Of a stretch of DNA of 64,000 nt, positions 19,931 through 30,375 are shown piece after piece. The number at the start of each line of letters is the position of its first letter. The first letter of the stretch is position 1. The notes beneath the pieces are model-generated. The model saw only the letters and a program-made list of their open reading frames with translations. It did not search any database and was not told the origin of the DNA. The stretch spans positions 1,240,001 to 1,304,000 of the forward strand of contig OU342638.1 of NCBI GenBank assembly GCA_910589415.1, given 5' to 3'. Source of the stretch: Malachius bipustulatus. Lineage: Eukaryota; Arthropoda; Insecta; Coleoptera; Melyridae. Position numbers and translations under genes: made by a program.

Positions 19931-21168
19931 TTAATGCGGTAATCCTTCACTGAACGTCCCTCGCAGCTGTATTGCGCGTGCGCGGAATATCAGATCAGCT
20001 GGCAGTTTAGAACACCAAATAATGCATGCATAGTTGCCAGCTTTATTTACAATACCTATATTTGCAGGATCTATTTTCAAATAAATAATGAACTTTTTAG
20101 TCATGATGCTAATAAATAATAATTACCTTGTTGATAATCAACGAATTATTATTTTAACAATTCATAATAATACGCAGCATAGGGAATAAATGTAGGTATT
20201 ATATTGCTTAAATGGTATTTTTTAAGGTAATGTTGCACTTTAGCGTCACCGGTAAGTCAGGTCTTTGTTCAGGGTAGGTTTTTTAATTTTAGGAACATTT
20301 GAAGGATAAAAAGCATACCATGACCGAAGGAATGGAATGTGTTTTTATTATGCATTAATAATAATTCGTTGATTAGGTATCAACAATAAGGTGATTATTA
20401 TTATTGTTACGGGTCTCACAATAAATAAATCACCACCAAAGTCTGTAAATTCCTTTATTGTTTAACACCACAAGTACTTATAACCTCTAATAATTATTCT
20501 AAATAATCAAAACACAAACAGCTGACTACACTACTACTTGCACTTGTCTATTCTTTATATCCGCTATCTGTCACTACTGGCTCTCTTACTTCACACTTCA
20601 CTTCTGCTCTGTCTATACTTCAGTCTTCACTGTTTCACGTTCAGGATACTACTACTTTCCACGCAACCGCAGGCTGTCCTTATATAGTCCCCCGACGCAG
20701 CAGTAGTCACGTTCTACTCCGTTCTAGCAGGTACATTCTCGAACGTCGCACCGGCGCACCAGCCGTCGATTCATGGATTCTGGAAATGTCAGATTGTTCG
20801 GCGATCCCACTCCAGAAATCCATAGAACTAACGTCTGTCTGTCGATGTGTCACATGACATGTGACTGGAACTGTCGCGAACATGTCATTGACTAACTCAG
20901 TATAAAAAAAAGAGAATGTAAACAAACAAGCAAATTGTGGACTAGAATGTTAAAGGTTAAAGAAGCAATTACTAGAATTTTTCCAGAGCGGTGTTCGTTA
21001 TATTATGAAGAAAAAAATCAATATTTGATAATAGATCCTGCAAATCCTATTGTAAGTAAAGTTGGCAACTATGCATGCATTTGTTGTTCTAAACTGCCAG
21101 CTGATCTAATATTCCGCGCACGCGTAATATAGCTGCGACGTTAAGTGGAGGTGAAAGATTACCGTTAA
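19931..21168. mobile_element. Non-autonomous DNA element with about 190-bp inverted ends
   Basis: The left end (TTAATGCGGTAATCCTTCAC) and right end (reverse complement CATTAACGGTAATCTTTCAC) match with scattered differences. Similarity continues inward for about 190 bp through GATCAGCTGGCAGTTTAGAA and ATGCATGCATAGTTGCCA. A second inverted pair (20113-20153 against 20357-20403, sharing ATTCGTTGATTA) lies inside, so at least one smaller palindromic element is nested. No transposase is present. Confidence 0.6.
20404..20930 (-). repeat. Candidate solo LTR
   Basis: The plus strand begins TGTTACGGGTCTCAC, close in style to the LTR end of Gypsy A. On the minus strand a TATA-like CTATATAAGG lies near 20675-20684 and AATAAA near 20453-20458, the right order for a U3-R promoter and poly(A) site. 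The distal end and target duplication could not be fixed, so this is tentative. Confidence 0.35.
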
Positions 21169-21936
21169 TGCTACGGAACGCCGTTTTACTATTTAATGAA
21201 TGACATTGGAGCTCAAATGACATGAAAACTCATTTCATATTCATTGCTTTCCATTCTTTTCTGACATAACCTAAATACCTAACCAGTAACTAACCATGAA
21301 AGTCTAAGTTTAGAGACCTTGACCAGTAACCGCACCAAAACTAATTACTAATTAATCAGATTGATTTACATTAGCAAAAAAGTTTAGGAGGATGAAAGGT
21401 TTTGTGGAGGGAAGCATTTTGAAGGTGAGTGCATAGTGGAAAAATGAATTAACAAAATATTTACGACTAAAATAAATTTCAGGATTTATTAAAACCCGCA
21501 GATGATCCTATATCATCATCCTCTGATATCTTGTGTTCAATTCAATATGTCCGTTATTCTTGGCATTTCATCGTGTTTTTCTAAACTATGAATATACCTA
21601 TGTATAGGTATAAAAGTCACAATAAATTATCAGCAAGCTAAGTATTTTATGCTTGTCTGGTCGGAGAGAGAAGGTGCAGAAAGTGATGCAAACTAATCTA
21701 ATTCTTCATCCCAGGTATTATAGGTAGGTAGGTATTATGATGTAGACAGGAAGAAGACAAACAACACGGAAGAGCAAATGTGACCTTATAATAATAATAA
21801 TAATTTATATTGTTCACTGATGGATTGATAAATGGAATACACCTACATAGTAAGTATTATTTTTTTCAGCTTTTCAGCTCCATAATAGGTAATACAATTC
21901 TTAGTGATGATCAGTTTGATAAAAAAAAAACAAACA
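21169..21936. other. Non-coding stretch
   Basis: It holds a TAGGTAGGTAGG tract near 21720 and a (TAA)n tract near 21785. No gene or element ends were recognised. Confidence 0.4.
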
Positions 21937-22160
21937 TTCACTCAACATTTAAAACTAATATTCATTGAATGTTTACGAATCTGTCGTTTTTCACATTGGC
22001 TGAATGTTCATTTTTGAATGTTCAGTAAACATTCATTTATAAATGTTCACTAAAGCTTAAATCTGAACATTCACTGAACATTTAAAACTAACCTTCATTG
22101 AATGTTTACGAATCTGTCGTTTCTAACATTGGCTGAATGTTCATTTTTAACATTCAGTGA
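21937..22160. repeat. GAATGTTC-rich repeats before the Harbinger transposase
   Basis: A unit containing AACATTTAAAACTAA, TTCATTGAATGTTTACGAAT and ATTGGCTGAATGTTCATTTT occurs twice, about 130 bp apart, with extra inverted copies of the core GAATGTTCA/TGAACATTC between. It abuts the first codon of the transposase and may be the subterminal part of the transposon. Confidence 0.6.
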
Positions 22161-23278
22161 ATGTTCGATTGCTGCCTGGGTAGTGATGATGATGAATTCT
22201 TCCCTGATTTCAGTTTTGTTCTAGATGAAGATTCAATAAGAAGGAAAAGAATCAGAGTAGAAAATTACGTGGAACGTGTTGTTCACAATTATAGCGAACA
22301 TGAATTTAAGAGCCATTTTCGCGTGAACAGAGCTACTGCTTACAAAATTATAGGCAAGTATTCTGGAAAAAAAATGCTTGTGAAATTTATTGGAATTATT
22401 TCTAGGTCTTCTGAGGGAATCACCGTATCTGCCAACACATAGAGATGGTCGAGAAAAAGTCAGTCCTGAGAAAGCTGTTTTGTTGGCACTGTGGTACCTC
22501 AGTAATCAGGAAAGTTTCAGACAAATATCAGATAGATTCAATGTTACATTAAGTTCTGCTCATAGAACTTTAAGGAGAGTCATTAAATATTTACTCTCGA
22601 TTAAATCTCGTGTGATAAAGTGGCCAACAGATGCTGAATCTGCACATATTACAGCAGCATTTCTTCGTAAATCAGGTGTTCCAGATGTTGTAGGAGCAAT
22701 CGATGGAAGCCACATTGAAATATACAAACCTGCTGAAGACCAGAATGCATACATCAATCGAAAAGGCTATCATAGCTTGCTTATGCAGGGTATTGTAGAT
22801 AATAATAAAAAGTTCTTGGATGTACATTGTGGAGAACCTGGCTCGATGCATGATGCCAGACTTCTGAGAAAATCAAATATAATTATATACAACAATTTCT
22901 AATAATCCTGATTATATTGGGGAAAAGTTCATCATTGGAGACACAGCTTACCCAAATTTACACTGGCTTGTTACCCCTTATAAAGATAACGGCCACTTAA
23001 CCAACAATCAAAACGAATTTAATTATAAACTTTCAGCAACTAGAATTGTTATAGAGCATGCATTTGGACTACTAAAAGGTAGATTTAGGCGTTTACGGAA
23101 ACTGGATAACCTAGACAAAAATATTTGCAGTGAAATTATTATGAGTGCCTGTGTGTTACATAATATTTGTATTGATCAAAACGATTTCATCGAAACAGAT
23201 TTAAATGATTTTAACCAGCCTAATCAAATACCTTGTATGAACAATGTTAATCTTGATGAAAGACAGCAATTGAAGTAA
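22161..23278 (+). pseudogene. PIF/Harbinger DDE transposase (HARBI1-like)
   Basis: The N-terminal part (VERVVHNYSEHEFKSHFRVN) is the usual helical region. A 52-bp intron, apparently GC-AG (22354-22405, donor GCAAGT, acceptor TTTCTAG), restores one frame. The core has VVGAIDGSHIEI (D), IIGDTAYP (D) and IVIEHAFGLLKGRFRRL (E), the DDE_Tnp_4 triad, and NRKGYHSLLMQGIVD between. One small shift at about 22897 breaks the frame after KSNIII; beyond it the domain continues normally to a stop at 23278. Harbinger transposases cut and paste at TWA sites and need a Myb-like partner, which is encoded at 29648-30375. Confidence 0.85.
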
Positions 23279-23389
23279 TTGAACAGACAACAGCAATTAT
23301 TTACTTTATTCTACGGTGATAATTGATTATTTAGTTTTCATAGATTTTCAGGTCTAGTTTATATATTAGAATGGATTCCTTAATTTACA

Positions 23390-23680
23390 TAAAAGGCACA
23401 AAAAGGCACAAATCAAAACGTGAACGTAGTTTTTACGTAGACGTATATTAAGGAAAAAGATACAAGCGTAACCCAGATGAATTAGTAGAAATGATCCGTT
23501 CTTCAGCGTGAGCTAGATCAGAGTGCCCGGTTGTTTATTGCTTCGTGATCGACTCGTTCGCAGCAAGCGACGTTCCCCACCTCGGCCGGCTGGTACTGCG
23601 GAAAGTCCCTGTCTCCCTACGAGCGTTCACGGTCGGGCAATGAGCCCAGCCATCCGGCGGACCTATTTTTAGCGCTTACA
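23390..23680 (-). repeat. 3' LTR of Gypsy B
   Basis: On the minus strand it begins TGTAAGCGCTAAAAATAGG and ends in TTTTA, not the usual CA. It contains a tandem AAAAGGCAC/AAAAAGGCAC pair at its distal end. Confidence 0.88.
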
Positions 23681-24122
23681 GTTCGGTCACGCTACTCTTC
23701 TTCTCGACCCCGAGAAGCTGTGCTCTTGACCTACCGTAGGCTGGTCTGAAGTACCAGTTTGAAGTACGTACCTAAAATTAAACAAGATTATTTAATCGTA
23801 TGAAACTAGAAGTCTCCGTGATCGTGATTTTCTTTCTGGTTTGCGTTTGCTTAAGAGCTTAACGTTGTCTATATCCGTTATAGAACTAGCGTAGCGGTTA
23901 TGAACGTAATAACCTTCGTCTGCTATTATTTTAGCCATTCCTTAGGCTAAATTATAATAGCTTCGTATTGTACCGTGTACAGCGCCGTGCACTCTTCAGT
24001 GTGTGGCCAGCACACTGGATTCTTTCGTAAAACGCAAACCAACTCTTTTGTTCATTTCGTTAGAACCCCTTTTTTTTTGTTGTGTTCTTTTCGTTAGAAC
24101 TCTTTTTTTTTGTATTCTTTTC
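23681..24122 (-). other. 3' untranslated region of Gypsy B
   Basis: No ORF is present between the pol stop and the 3' LTR. A purine-rich GAGAAGAAGAG lies about 12 nt before the LTR and may be the polypurine tract. Confidence 0.45.
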
Positions 24123-27100
24123 TTATTTATAGCTGCCCTCTGTTCCACTCTCCTCGTCGGAGTCCTCACTTTCTGTGCGAACGGCGAATTTCTTCAATTT
24201 ATCGCTCGGACAGATGCCAGTGTAAGGTATCTGGGAACGTGTGGCGCCCGGTAAGCTTTTAATCAGATAACGGTCATATCGTAAGACTTTGTCGATTACG
24301 TAGGGCCCATCGTATTTCGGCATTAACTTTCTGCTAGTCCCTTCGTTAGACGTTCGTCTGCGTTCAACCAAAACTTGGTCACCTACCTTAAAAAGAACTG
24401 TCGTCCTTTTTGCGTCAAAGGCAGCCTTTTGCCTTTTTTGCTGCTGAGAGATCTTTTCTTTAGCCTCAGCCCTCGTTTGCTCGACATTTTCGTTCCTCTT
24501 CGGCGTACCAATCTCGATCGACAAAAACGAATCATTTCGTCCTCTCGGTCTAAAGCCGAATAAAAGTTCGTGGGGACTTTTCCCTGTTGCTTTATTTATG
24601 GTGGCGTTAAGACTCCACTGGACTCTGGCCACATTTTCGTCCCACTTTTGCTCTTCGTCGGTGGAAGAGCTAACGGCATCTAAGATTGTGCGATTGTAAC
24701 GCTCCACTTGCCCATTGGCTCGGGGGGTAGCTGTCGCGTTTTGTGTATGTTTAATTCCCGTCTTTTGGCAAAATTCCGTAAATTGCTTACTCGTGAATGC
24801 GGTACCTCGATCCGTAATTACTCTGGTCGGAACTCCTAAGGTATCTATGATACTTTCTAGAAAGCGGACTACAGGTGTACTCTTAGTGCTTGGTACCGCC
24901 TTTAAGAACACATACTTGGTAAATCCGTCAACACCGACGTTTAGGTATGAGTTCTTTTTAACGCTCTGCACGAAAGGTCCCAAGTGGTCCAGGTGTAACG
25001 TGTGAAATGGTATCTCAAGTTTATCTATTGGATTTAAATACCCGGTTTTTTTTCCTCCAGGTTGTTTATTGTATAAACAAGCTAGGCAGCTGTTTATATA
25101 CTTCCGAACATATCTACGTAAGCCCGGAAACCAATACTGTTTAGCAAGCGCTTCAATTGTTCTATCCAGTCCTGGATGACACAACATATCATGGTAATAG
25201 GTAACTACCTGCTTCCTGGTTGCCTTAGGTACCACCCATTTTAGTCCAGTGTCAGTGACCCGAAATAGTCGATTCTCTCTAAGTTTGAAACGAGCGTGTA
25301 TTTCGCGTTCTTCCTTGTCTTTTGGAGCCTTGGACAAAGTTTCGTGTAGAAGTCGACAACGTTGGTCGTCCAGCTGAGCAGACAACACCCAGTCGCCTTC
25401 GTCGATTTTAATGTAATTTATGTCCAAGGGAAAATGGACGTCATCGTAATTATCATGACTTTCGACTGGGTTTCGACTCAATGCGTCTACATGGGTCATC
25501 TTAACTCCTGCCCTGTAGTCGACCGTAAAGTCGAATTCTGATATTGTTAACCACCATCGGCCGATTCTAGGAACTAATTCTCGTTTAGTAAGAGTTGTGC
25601 GCAACGCGTTGCAATCTGTCACGACCTTGAATTTTATCCCGACTAAGTACACTCGGAATTTCTGTAGAGAGTTAACCACAGCTAATGTTTCGAGTTCGTA
25701 GGAGTGATAAAATTCTTCTTGCTTACTTGTTTGCCGGCTAAAGTGCGCGACCGGTTTCAGCCCGCCTTCCGGTTGCACCTGCAGCAAGATTCCGGCCACT
25801 CCCAATTTACTCGCGTCTGTGTGTACCTCTGTCTCCAGCTCGTTATTAAAGTGTGTCAAAACTGGTCTTGACGACAACAACTCTTTTAGTTTGTTAAATG
25901 AGGTTTCGGCTTCCAGTGACCATTCAAATTTCGCCTCTTTTTTTGTTAGAGAAGTTAGGGGTCTAGCGATAACAGCATAATCTTTAACGTATTTTCGAAA
26001 ATAGCTTGTCAATCCCAAGTACTGCCGAACATTATGAACACTGCTTGGTGTTGGGAAATTTAAGACGGCCTTGCTTTTTGTCGTACTTGGTCGTATACCC
26101 TCGCCAGAGACGTCGTGACCTAAATACTCGATGTTTTGTTTAAAGAAAAAGCACTTGGACAAGCGTAACGTTAGCCCAGCCTGTTTGAGGCAAGTCAAAA
26201 CTTGTTCCAGTGACTGAAGGCCGCTTTCAAAATCTTTTGATGGGATTAACATATCATCAAGATAAGCCAAGACAGTGGTGAACCTAAGGGAACCGAAAAC
26301 ACGATTCATCAGACGCTGAAAGACTGACGGTGCGTTGGCCAGTCCAAAGGGCATGGTGAGGAACTCGTATTGCCCGTCTGGCGGTACGAATGCCGTCTTG
26401 GGAATCGAGTCCTCCGCTACTGGAACCTGATAATAACCACTTGCCAAATCAAGACTCGTAAAGAAGCTATTGCCCCCTAAGCGCTCAATTTGATCCTCTA
26501 TGTGCGGTAAAGGAAACTTATCCTTCACAGTCTTTGCATTTAGAGCCCTATAATCTACGCACAATCTCATTTCGCCGTTTTTCTTTTTCACAAGCAGTAC
26601 AGGACTTGCAAATGGTGAGAACGAATCTCGGATGATACCAGTTTCTCGAAGTTCGTCGACCCTAGTTCGAACTTGCTCGCGTTCAGTTGGCGACAAGCGA
26701 TACGGTCTAAAAGTTACTGGTTTTTCATCACTTAAAGTGATGTCAATCTCTGCAAGATGAGTTTTACCTAATTCTGAAATATTTTGTGCAAAACATTCTC
26801 TATAATCATTAAGCAAATTCAGTATGGCGAGCACTTGCTCGTCACTCAGATTACTGCCTACGTGGCCTTGAACGTCAGAAAGCTGAAAAGGTTGTAGCCT
26901 ACTAGTACTAATAGCAAGGGTACTTACTGGCGTTTCCTCGTCTGTTGCCTCGACGCAGATCTCACCCCTGGCAATCATTTGCGCCTGCTGGAAACTGAGG
27001 GGTTCGCTGGACTGGTTTAGTATGGACAGCACTCCGTTCTGAGATTTCAGTACACACCTCGGTATGTAGTATGCAGTATTTCCCCATGCTCGTGTTTTAT

Positions 27101-27476
27101 TATCGACGAAGATATCGTTTTCGAGGCCATCCATGGTGCACACCTCAATGTGCCCAATGTGCTTGGCGAGAATAACAATAGCTGTTTTTGTCCACAAGGG
27201 CGTCTTTCGGGGTGGCAGTTCAGGTTCGGTATGTACCAACACAGTTTTGTCCAATAGCCTCACCTGACCTTCTCGAACTATCATGACCACATCAGCATTA
27301 CTTATGAATGGTTGACCAATTATAACGGGAATGGACTGTACATTGTCTTGCACGACGAATACTTTTACGTTCGCTTCCGCCTGGTCAACCTTGACCTGCA
27401 CATTGGCTTCGCCTAATGGCTTCAGGTTTCCGCCTCCATAGCCAGTTACGTTACAACCATATTTGTGGGTGCCCAT
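24123..27476 (-). CDS. Pol of Gypsy B: rest of protease, RT, RNase H, integrase
   Basis: The 1,117-residue frame starts at an ATG immediately after an in-frame TAA, in the +1 frame relative to gag. It begins with the distal protease half (GYGGGNLKPLG, IIGQPFI). RT has LCVDYRALNAKT and LAYLDDMLIPS; RNase H has HTDASKLGVAGI, SYELETLAVVNSL, TDCNALRTTL and VDALSRNP; integrase has YHDMLCHPGLDR with CLACLYNK, then HLDHLGPF, ITDRGTAFTS and RANGQVERYNRT, and a GPY module (KYDGPYVIDKV). All catalytic residues are kept. Confidence 0.9.
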   Translation of the reverse strand: MGTHKYGCNVTGYGGGNLKPLGEANVQVKVDQAEANVKVFVVQDNVQSIPVIIGQPFISNADVVMIVREGQVRLLDKTVLVHTEPELPPRKTPLWTKTAIVILAKHIGHIEVCTMDGLENDIFVDNKTRAWGNTAYYIPRCVLKSQNGVLSILNQSSEPLSFQQAQMIARGEICVEATDEETPVSTLAISTSRLQPFQLSDVQGHVGSNLSDEQVLAILNLLNDYRECFAQNISELGKTHLAEIDITLSDEKPVTFRPYRLSPTEREQVRTRVDELRETGIIRDSFSPFASPVLLVKKKNGEMRLCVDYRALNAKTVKDKFPLPHIEDQIERLGGNSFFTSLDLASGYYQVPVAEDSIPKTAFVPPDGQYEFLTMPFGLANAPSVFQRLMNRVFGSLRFTTVLAYLDDMLIPSKDFESGLQSLEQVLTCLKQAGLTLRLSKCFFFKQNIEYLGHDVSGEGIRPSTTKSKAVLNFPTPSSVHNVRQYLGLTSYFRKYVKDYAVIARPLTSLTKKEAKFEWSLEAETSFNKLKELLSSRPVLTHFNNELETEVHTDASKLGVAGILLQVQPEGGLKPVAHFSRQTSKQEEFYHSYELETLAVVNSLQKFRVYLVGIKFKVVTDCNALRTTLTKRELVPRIGRWWLTISEFDFTVDYRAGVKMTHVDALSRNPVESHDNYDDVHFPLDINYIKIDEGDWVLSAQLDDQRCRLLHETLSKAPKDKEEREIHARFKLRENRLFRVTDTGLKWVVPKATRKQVVTYYHDMLCHPGLDRTIEALAKQYWFPGLRRYVRKYINSCLACLYNKQPGGKKTGYLNPIDKLEIPFHTLHLDHLGPFVQSVKKNSYLNVGVDGFTKYVFLKAVPSTKSTPVVRFLESIIDTLGVPTRVITDRGTAFTSKQFTEFCQKTGIKHTQNATATPRANGQVERYNRTILDAVSSSTDEEQKWDENVARVQWSLNATINKATGKSPHELLFGFRPRGRNDSFLSIEIGTPKRNENVEQTRAEAKEKISQQQKRQKAAFDAKRTTVLFKVGDQVLVERRRTSNEGTSRKLMPKYDGPYVIDKVLRYDRYLIKSLPGATRSQIPYTGICPSDKLKKFAVRTESEDSDEESGTEGSYK

Positions 27477-28764
27477 TTAATTTTTGCCAAGTGCGCTTCA
27501 CCTTCCGCACAAGTACAGCTCCACTTCCGGTGTCGATGTAGGCAGGAAATTGACAACCATTAATCTTACAATCCAAATAGTACATTTTGTCGTAAGAATC
27601 GTCCCCTTCTTTGACAGTTCTTGTTGTTACAGCAGTTACGTTACGCTGCGACTTCACGGTTGTCTCGCTCCTGGTGCAGAAACTTTCTAGATGACCCAAA
27701 CGATGGCACTTCTTGCACTCCTTGCGTGGTTGTGTACATTTCGATGATATGTGCCCCCGTTGCCTGCAATTATAGCAGCGGATGTCGTTAATACGTTGGT
27801 CTTTTGAGAAAGAAGTGAAGGCTTCGCGCGTTGCTTGAGAGTGTCTCTGCTGTCGCCCAAAGGAATGTCTTTGAGGCGCGGGGGTACTTTTGTCAACGAC
27901 AGACGATAGATAATCTTCGTACAATGCTTCTGGTGTCAAAAACCTGCCTGCTTTCGCTCCAGCCTGCAATGTTGGGTCTCTGATGCCATCAATCACTAAA
28001 GACACTGCCTTTCTTCCATCAATATCGCAGGCCTCGAGTAGTTGTGTCTTAGAAAAGTAATACTCGGTCATTGTCTCATTTGGCTGTTTGACTCTGTCTA
28101 ACAAAGTCCTCAGCAATGTCGCGTAATCACTGTGGTCTGGGAAGGCTTTGAGAACAAGGTGCTTCCATTCCTCCCAGGAATAACTGTAGCTTTTTAAATT
28201 CTCAAGCCACTTCTTGGCTAAACCGGTCATGCGAAGTTGCATAGTGCATACCTTTGTAGCCTCATCCCAGTGGTTGGCTACAGCGAACTGCTCAATTTTA
28301 TTCAGCCACTTCGATACCGGAAGGTGTGGATTTCCTGGGAAAAAAAGTGGAATGCAATCTGCATGGACGACAGTGGGGCGGGAAAGCGTGCTTCGCCGTT
28401 CATGGGTGCCGTCATCAAGTCGCAGTAGTTCCTCTACGAGACTTTCGAGGTACTTTAGGCGTTCCTCACTCCCACTGACCGTACCTGCTGATCCAGAAGG
28501 TTGACGAGAGGAAACGTCGTGAATTTCGGAACGTACTTGTTGTCGGTCGTACCGGCGCTTGCCAGGACTCTTCCAACGACTGTCCCGATGATCTGAATGT
28601 CCCGAATCAGTATCGGACGGTCGGTCGTACCGGCGCTTGCCAGAACTCTTCCAACGACTGTCCCGATGATCTGAATGTCCCGAATCAGTATCGGATGAGC
28701 TACTTGGAGACCTGTTTCGTTTAGATCCCGTAGAAGGAGTTGCCGATCGGGCATGCCGTGGCAT
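27451..28764 (-). CDS. Gag (with start of protease) of Gypsy B
   Basis: The 437-residue protein starts with an Arg/Ser/Asp-rich region containing a near-perfect 26-residue tandem repeat (DTDSGHSDHRDSRWKS, about 28540-28695). The capsid-like block follows (FFPGNPHLPVSKWLNKIEQF, WEEWKHLVLKAFPD), then two zinc knuckles (CYNCRQRGHISSKC, CKKCHRLGHLESFC). The C-terminus carries the protease active site FPAYIDTGSGAVLV. It stops at 27451, 26 bases past the pol ATG, so gag and pol overlap in different frames. Confidence 0.85.
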   Translation of the reverse strand: MPRHARSATPSTGSKRNRSPSSSSDTDSGHSDHRDSRWKSSGKRRYDRPSDTDSGHSDHRDSRWKSPGKRRYDRQQVRSEIHDVSSRQPSGSAGTVSGSEERLKYLESLVEELLRLDDGTHERRSTLSRPTVVHADCIPLFFPGNPHLPVSKWLNKIEQFAVANHWDEATKVCTMQLRMTGLAKKWLENLKSYSYSWEEWKHLVLKAFPDHSDYATLLRTLLDRVKQPNETMTEYYFSKTQLLEACDIDGRKAVSLVIDGIRDPTLQAGAKAGRFLTPEALYEDYLSSVVDKSTPAPQRHSFGRQQRHSQATREAFTSFSKDQRINDIRCYNCRQRGHISSKCTQPRKECKKCHRLGHLESFCTRSETTVKSQRNVTAVTTRTVKEGDDSYDKMYYLDCKINGCQFPAYIDTGSGAVLVRKVKRTWQKLNGHPQIWL

Positions 28765-29077
28765 GTCTCACGTGTGGAGAAATAAAATCTTTTCCGCTAA
28801 TGTAGACAATGTAGACAATTCGTTTTGTCTACGAGGTAGAACGTAATCGAGGAGATAATTCGTTTTATCTCGGTCGAGACGCAAAAAAATGCAATGAGAA
28901 TTCGTTTATCTCTCTAATAAGCACGCAAAAAAAAAAAAACTTCTAAGGGAGATAATTCGTTTGATAATTCGTTTTATCTCTGGTAGAAACAAAACATACA
29001 ACAACCACACAAATCACGAAAAGTACGATGTCAATCGCAAAAACGAGCAGTAAGCGGAATTGATCCCACTTCTGAAC
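28765..29077 (-). promoter_or_regulatory. 5' leader of Gypsy B with repeated hairpins
   Basis: Three self-complementary motifs share a TTCGTT loop: GTAGACA/GTCTAC at 28811-28832, GAGATAA/TTATCTC at 28852-28871, and a longer version at 28949-28980. A weaker copy lies near 28895. The leader position suggests an RNA packaging or dimer signal, or a translation control; that is inference. Confidence 0.55.
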
Positions 29078-29368
29078 TAAAAGGCACAAAAAGGCACAAA
29101 TCAAAACGTGAACGTAGTTTTTACGTAGACGTATATTAAGGAAAAAGATACAAGCGTAACCCAGATGAATTAGTAGAAATGATCCGTTCTTCAGCGTGAG
29201 CTAGATCAGAGTGCCCGGTTGTTTATTGCTTCGTGATCGACTCGTTCGCAGCAAGCGACGTTCCCCACCTCGGCCGGCTGGTACTGCGGAAAGTCCCTGT
29301 CTCCCTACGAGCGTTCACGGTCGGGCAATGAGCCCAGCCATCCGGCGGACCTATTTTTAGCGCTTACA
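29078..29368 (-). repeat. 5' LTR of Gypsy B
   Basis: It has the same length as 23390-23680 and no difference was seen on reading both. It is followed, on the minus strand, by the hairpin-rich leader. Confidence 0.88.
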
Positions 29369-29647
29369 TACAGTTGATATAAAAGTTACTTTTTTTTAGA
29401 GGAAAGTAGTAATTTATTATAAAGTAAGGTCGTTTATGTGATACCTAGCTTAAATAAAAACTTCAAAAACAAAATAAAAAGTTTTAATCTTATACATTTG
29501 AAAACTTAACTTTAAATAATACTTTGTTTTGAAAACATAACTTGGAATAAGAAAAACAAGAAGTAATCTAAATACCTAATATAGGTATAAAAAACAAACA
29601 CTTATGCCGGGTTTCCACCAAACGGATACAACAAAACAAAAACCGGA

Positions 29648-30375
29648 TCATTGTTTTGAATTTAGGTATTTTTCCAACAACTCCATCTTCTTGGCCTCGA
29701 GAGCAACTTTTTTATGTTCCAATTCGATTCTTTCCTCATGACGTATTTGCTTTTTCAAAGCCTCTTCTTTTCTCATAGTAATATAGTCTTGTTTAAGTTT
29801 TTTCTCATCGAGTTTCTTTTTTTTTGGTTCAGGTGGATCCAGAAAGGTACTGCTGTTACCAGTGCTTCTAGGTCCGGGCAATTGTGGCGAGTCGGTATCA
29901 TCAGGTGTTGCCTGAGTGCTGTAGGAAGAACTGATGGAATGAGAGCACGAATTTGTAGGGTTACTTCCCAAAAATTCGTCCATTTGACTAAAAAAATTAA
30001 AACGTGACGGTGATCTGCCAGTACTCTTTTTCATGTCCTTCGCTTTTCTGTAACTTTTAACCAAACTGTTCCACTTATTTTGAACTATAGTGGCATTTAC
30101 CCCGTATCGCATACTTATTGTAAGATCATTTGCCACATTTTCAAATACTTGTTTTCTCTTCTTCAGGTGATTTAAGTCGTCTACATGGCAGCTCATGCAG
30201 TTAGTTAGAGCGATCACTTGATCATACTGCCATATGTAGATATTCTTTGTTTGCCTGGCATCTTCTTCTACATCACCGTCGTCACGATTAGTTACAATTT
30301 TTGGAGCAGGCGAGATATTCAGTTTTGTTCGCTCATCATTTACTTGAGATTTGGCATGCTTTAGTAATGTATATA
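29648..30375 (-). CDS. Myb/SANT-like protein of the Harbinger element
   Basis: The frame from 30217 gives 189 residues and stays open upstream to about 30375 (IYIWQYDQVIALTNC), where an earlier exon or a lost start is likely. The first part is a Myb/SANT-like DNA-binding domain: an aromatic WQYDQVIAL start, KKRKQVFENVANDL, and IVQNKWNSLVKSYRKAKD. A serine/proline linker follows and then a basic coiled-coil tail (RHEERIELEHKKVALEAKKM). Harbinger transposons encode such a protein to carry the transposase to DNA. It converges on the transposase gene at 22161-23278, with Gypsy B between them. Confidence 0.7.

Larger units (their letters stand above)
23390..29368 (-). mobile_element. Ty3/Gypsy LTR retrotransposon 'element B', recent
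   Basis: Two 291-bp LTRs (23390-23680 and 29078-29368), identical as far as I can read, enclose gag and pol on the minus strand. TACA at 23386-23389 and 29369-29372 is the target duplication. It sits between the two genes of a PIF/Harbinger element. The insertion is young. One oddity is that the protease is split between the gag frame and the pol frame. Confidence 0.9.
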
